Made by a program: the position numbers and the translations under genes. A stretch of 64,000 nucleotides of DNA from Pseudoscleropodium purum (Eukaryota; Streptophyta; Bryopsida; Hypnales; Brachytheciaceae), in contig OZ017797.1 in NCBI GenBank assembly GCA_963969395.1, positions 6,448,001 through 6,512,000 on the forward strand, in the 5' to 3' direction. The stretch's first letter is position 1, and every line of letters starts with the position of its first letter. Below the pieces are notes generated by a model. That model was not told the origin of the DNA. It did no database searches and saw only the letters and a program-made list of their open reading frames with translations. Shown piece by piece: positions 61,654-64,000 of the stretch.

Positions 61654-64000
61654 ATCTATTTCCCAACACCGAAATTTTGGCAACTCTCTCCTGCAGTGAA
61701 CCTAAAATGGATGTGGATAAATGGAGTTACAGTACTGTAGCTAAAGAAAGAAACCAGCGAAGGGCCTCTATTGCCTTGTTGTTGCACCTGGCCCTTCCGT
61801 GGTGCTTCGCGGGGCATATAAAAAAATGATACCGGAACAATCAGAGTTTGGATTAATTGAGAAATCTTTCTGGTGCAAGCAATTGAGAAAGCATCCCTGT
61901 ACCCAATGGAGTCCCTTTCTAGGAAGGGGAGTCATTTCAGAACATAAATGTAGACATACAAAAGAGAGCTTATTAATTGTTGACCGACATGATGAGAGTA
62001 TGAGACGTGTATGATTCACCTAGATTTGTGTTTTAGAATGATTCTCCTTTCTAGAAAGGGACGCTATTGGGTACATGTACCTCAAGGCAATATAGTAGTG
62101 ATTCTAGATCCATAGCAAAAATAGTCCAATAAGGTAGAAACACCTAACACAAATCATTTAAGCATTTCAATCTTGAGGAAATGGAGAATTTTGTTGAGAA
62201 ATTGAACTCAATAACATAGAGCTCATTATAGAGGTTGTCCCCAGTTGTAACCATGGGTTTTTTTCTTTTCTTTTTCCACTCTTGTAATGATGTGCCAAAG
62301 TGGTGGTATAAAATGTTACAGTGGTGTTCCAAATTTCAACATTCATCCACATATTGGATGGAAAATATCATATTAGCAGATGTCACATGATGTCTTTAAT
62401 ACTATTTTCATCCATAATTTGGTAATTCCATCCAAGATTTTTTTAATTTAAAGTTTTCTAGCAAAAAACTTCACATTTTGTTATCATCTTTCAGAAAAAA
62501 TATTGTTTTTTGGTGCAATCTAGCACTAGAAAGTCAAAAACAAAAGCCTTAGCTGTAACAATTGATGTCAAAGGAAGGTTTAATCCTTAAACGTCAATAA
62601 GGACATGTAGCACCTAATGGATGACAAGGTATTTTTGTAAAATGATAGAAGTTCAACTATTCATTTGCAAAATTTGGTTGTCTAAAAGGAAGGTCTTCTA
62701 TAGTAGCTTGACCTTCAATGAGTGCTTTTCCAATATTTTAAGACAAAAATTCACATGGTACTAGAAACTAATGATTTTTGTAGACACCCCTTGAAACTTT
62801 AAGGGTTAAGAAAACAATAGTACCAAAGAAATACAACACCAAAACAAACCATCAAACCCTAGTTTGGGTGCTCCAAAGAGTTTTGTCTTGTATTTTTCTC
62901 CAACTCTAGCTCTTGGTCCCGCATTGCATACACTTTATTATTGACTTTAATGTGTAAAAAAATAAAGATGAAGAAGAATGCAAATATTTTTTTTAAAGGA
63001 TTTTTTTCTTCCTCAAGAAATAAATATTTTATTTAATATAAATGTGAATTTTTCATCTAGACCCATCTTTATTTCATAGATTTACCTATAACAATTAGCT
63101 TTGGAACTTGTTCTTAATCAAGTGTGAGCCAATTGAGTCTTCTTCAATCAACAATATGACAAACTATTGTCCATTTAGGACAACTTGCTATGTCTTTACA
63201 AAGAAGTCTCTCCATTTTGCACTGAATAGGGGTATTATGGGGACCAAAAAATTAAAGGGACTTATCTTGAGAAATTGTAGATGTTTGAAACATGATGTAC
63301 AACCCCACAACACTTCAGTGATAGATATTTATATAGTATGTTGTGTCGTTTAATTATTATGGATCCTTTTAATACCCTTATCTAGTGTAAGTGTTTTCAT
63401 CTTAGTATGATAATATATTGCTTTCCTTCCAACAAAATGATGTGAAATATATTGCATTTTATGAGTAGATCTCGAGTACATGACATTAAGCAAAAGAATG
63501 GTAAATAGCAATAAAAAGTGATCACTTGCAACTCAATAGGGTTGCAAAATATTTTAATCGATAAGCATGCCCCTATTCAAATCACATACTATTTGTTTGC
63601 AACCAATCATTTTTTGACTCCAATTAGTGTTCATTAGCCACTTGTTCACTTATTCTGCAAAAATAATGTATTGCACATTAGTTTGTACATCAAATCTTAG
63701 AATAACTAAATCAAATTGAATATGACATTGGAAAACAATAGTAGTTGTTGCAAAAAATATGTGTCTAGACAAATTTGTGACATTAGATATGTGATTTTGG
63801 TGTCTATAGTAGCTCATTTTGTGACTGTAAATGTTTTATCATTGTAACAAAACTATAGCTAGCTTAACTTTTTCATAATATGCTTGGATGAACCTAGCAG
63901 ATGAACTTTGTGATTGAGGATTCAAGAGGAAAAAAGAGCAGCAAGCTCCCTAAGCACTCTTGATGTTATGAACAAGCTAATATCTTGAGTATTCTATTAG
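61654..64000. other. Gene-poor spacer at the right end
   Basis: No gene is seen. About 62310-62540 matches the inside of the 295-bp insertion at 44914-45208. A short less AT-rich patch at 61680-61960 has overlapping open frames on both strands of 71-83 codons, with no recognisable family. Confidence 0.5.

Noticed and set aside
1..64000. tRNA, rRNA or other standard RNA genes
   Set aside because: I found no cloverleaf with box A and box B or rRNA-like sequence by eye. A tRNAscan-SE or Infernal run would settle it.

Overview
This window looks like nuclear DNA of a land plant. Its genes have several short exons joined by small GT-AG introns and sit in AT-rich, CpG-poor spacers full of decayed transposons. 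Plant-specific products are present: an allene oxide cyclase and a pectin methylesterase. There is also a gene of the CIMIP2/FAM166 (DUF2475) family, whose known members are inner proteins of ciliary and flagellar doublet microtubules. Together these suggest a plant with swimming sperm, and the small introns favour a bryophyte or lycophyte over a cycad or Ginkgo. I cannot name the species.

Layout. From 1 to about 6 kb there is repeat-derived spacer, including one TTAA-flanked element. From 6.2 to 20.8 kb lies the ordinary gene cluster. It holds allene oxide cyclase (+, 3 exons), the CIMIP2-like gene (-, 4 exons), a small coiled-coil gene (+, 2 exons), pectinesterase (-, 3 exons) and the mitochondrial Fe-S assembly factor IND1/NUBPL (+, 8 exons). 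From 20.3 to 56.2 kb there is a tandem triplication. Each unit reads: NUBPL 3' region, spacer, a minus-strand gene for a two-TM protein with an AP2/ERF-like segment and a Gln-rich tail, a long AT-rich spacer, and a coiled-coil gene called X here. Only unit 1 has an intact NUBPL; units 2 and 3 carry decayed 3' fragments. The membrane AP2-like gene is open in units 1 and 2 and has an in-frame stop in unit 3. Gene X is intact only at the end of unit 3. From 56.3 to 64 kb there is gene-poor spacer with another TTAA-flanked element.

Comparing the three units gives empty sites. These expose five insertions directly: a 923-bp TTAA-flanked element in unit 2, and in unit 3 a 295-bp element with a 9-bp target duplication, a 1.33-kb CACTA-like element, a 1.64-kb element flanked by GGGAC, and a TA-flanked MITE with a second TTAA element nested inside it.

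The ordinary genes are unrelated in function: oxylipin synthesis, sperm axoneme, cell wall and complex I assembly. They do not form a pathway. The most novel content is the triplicated gene family, which has the architecture of a membrane-tethered transcription factor. All exon joins were worked out by eye from reading frame, intron phase and splice dinucleotides; no alignment or database search was run.
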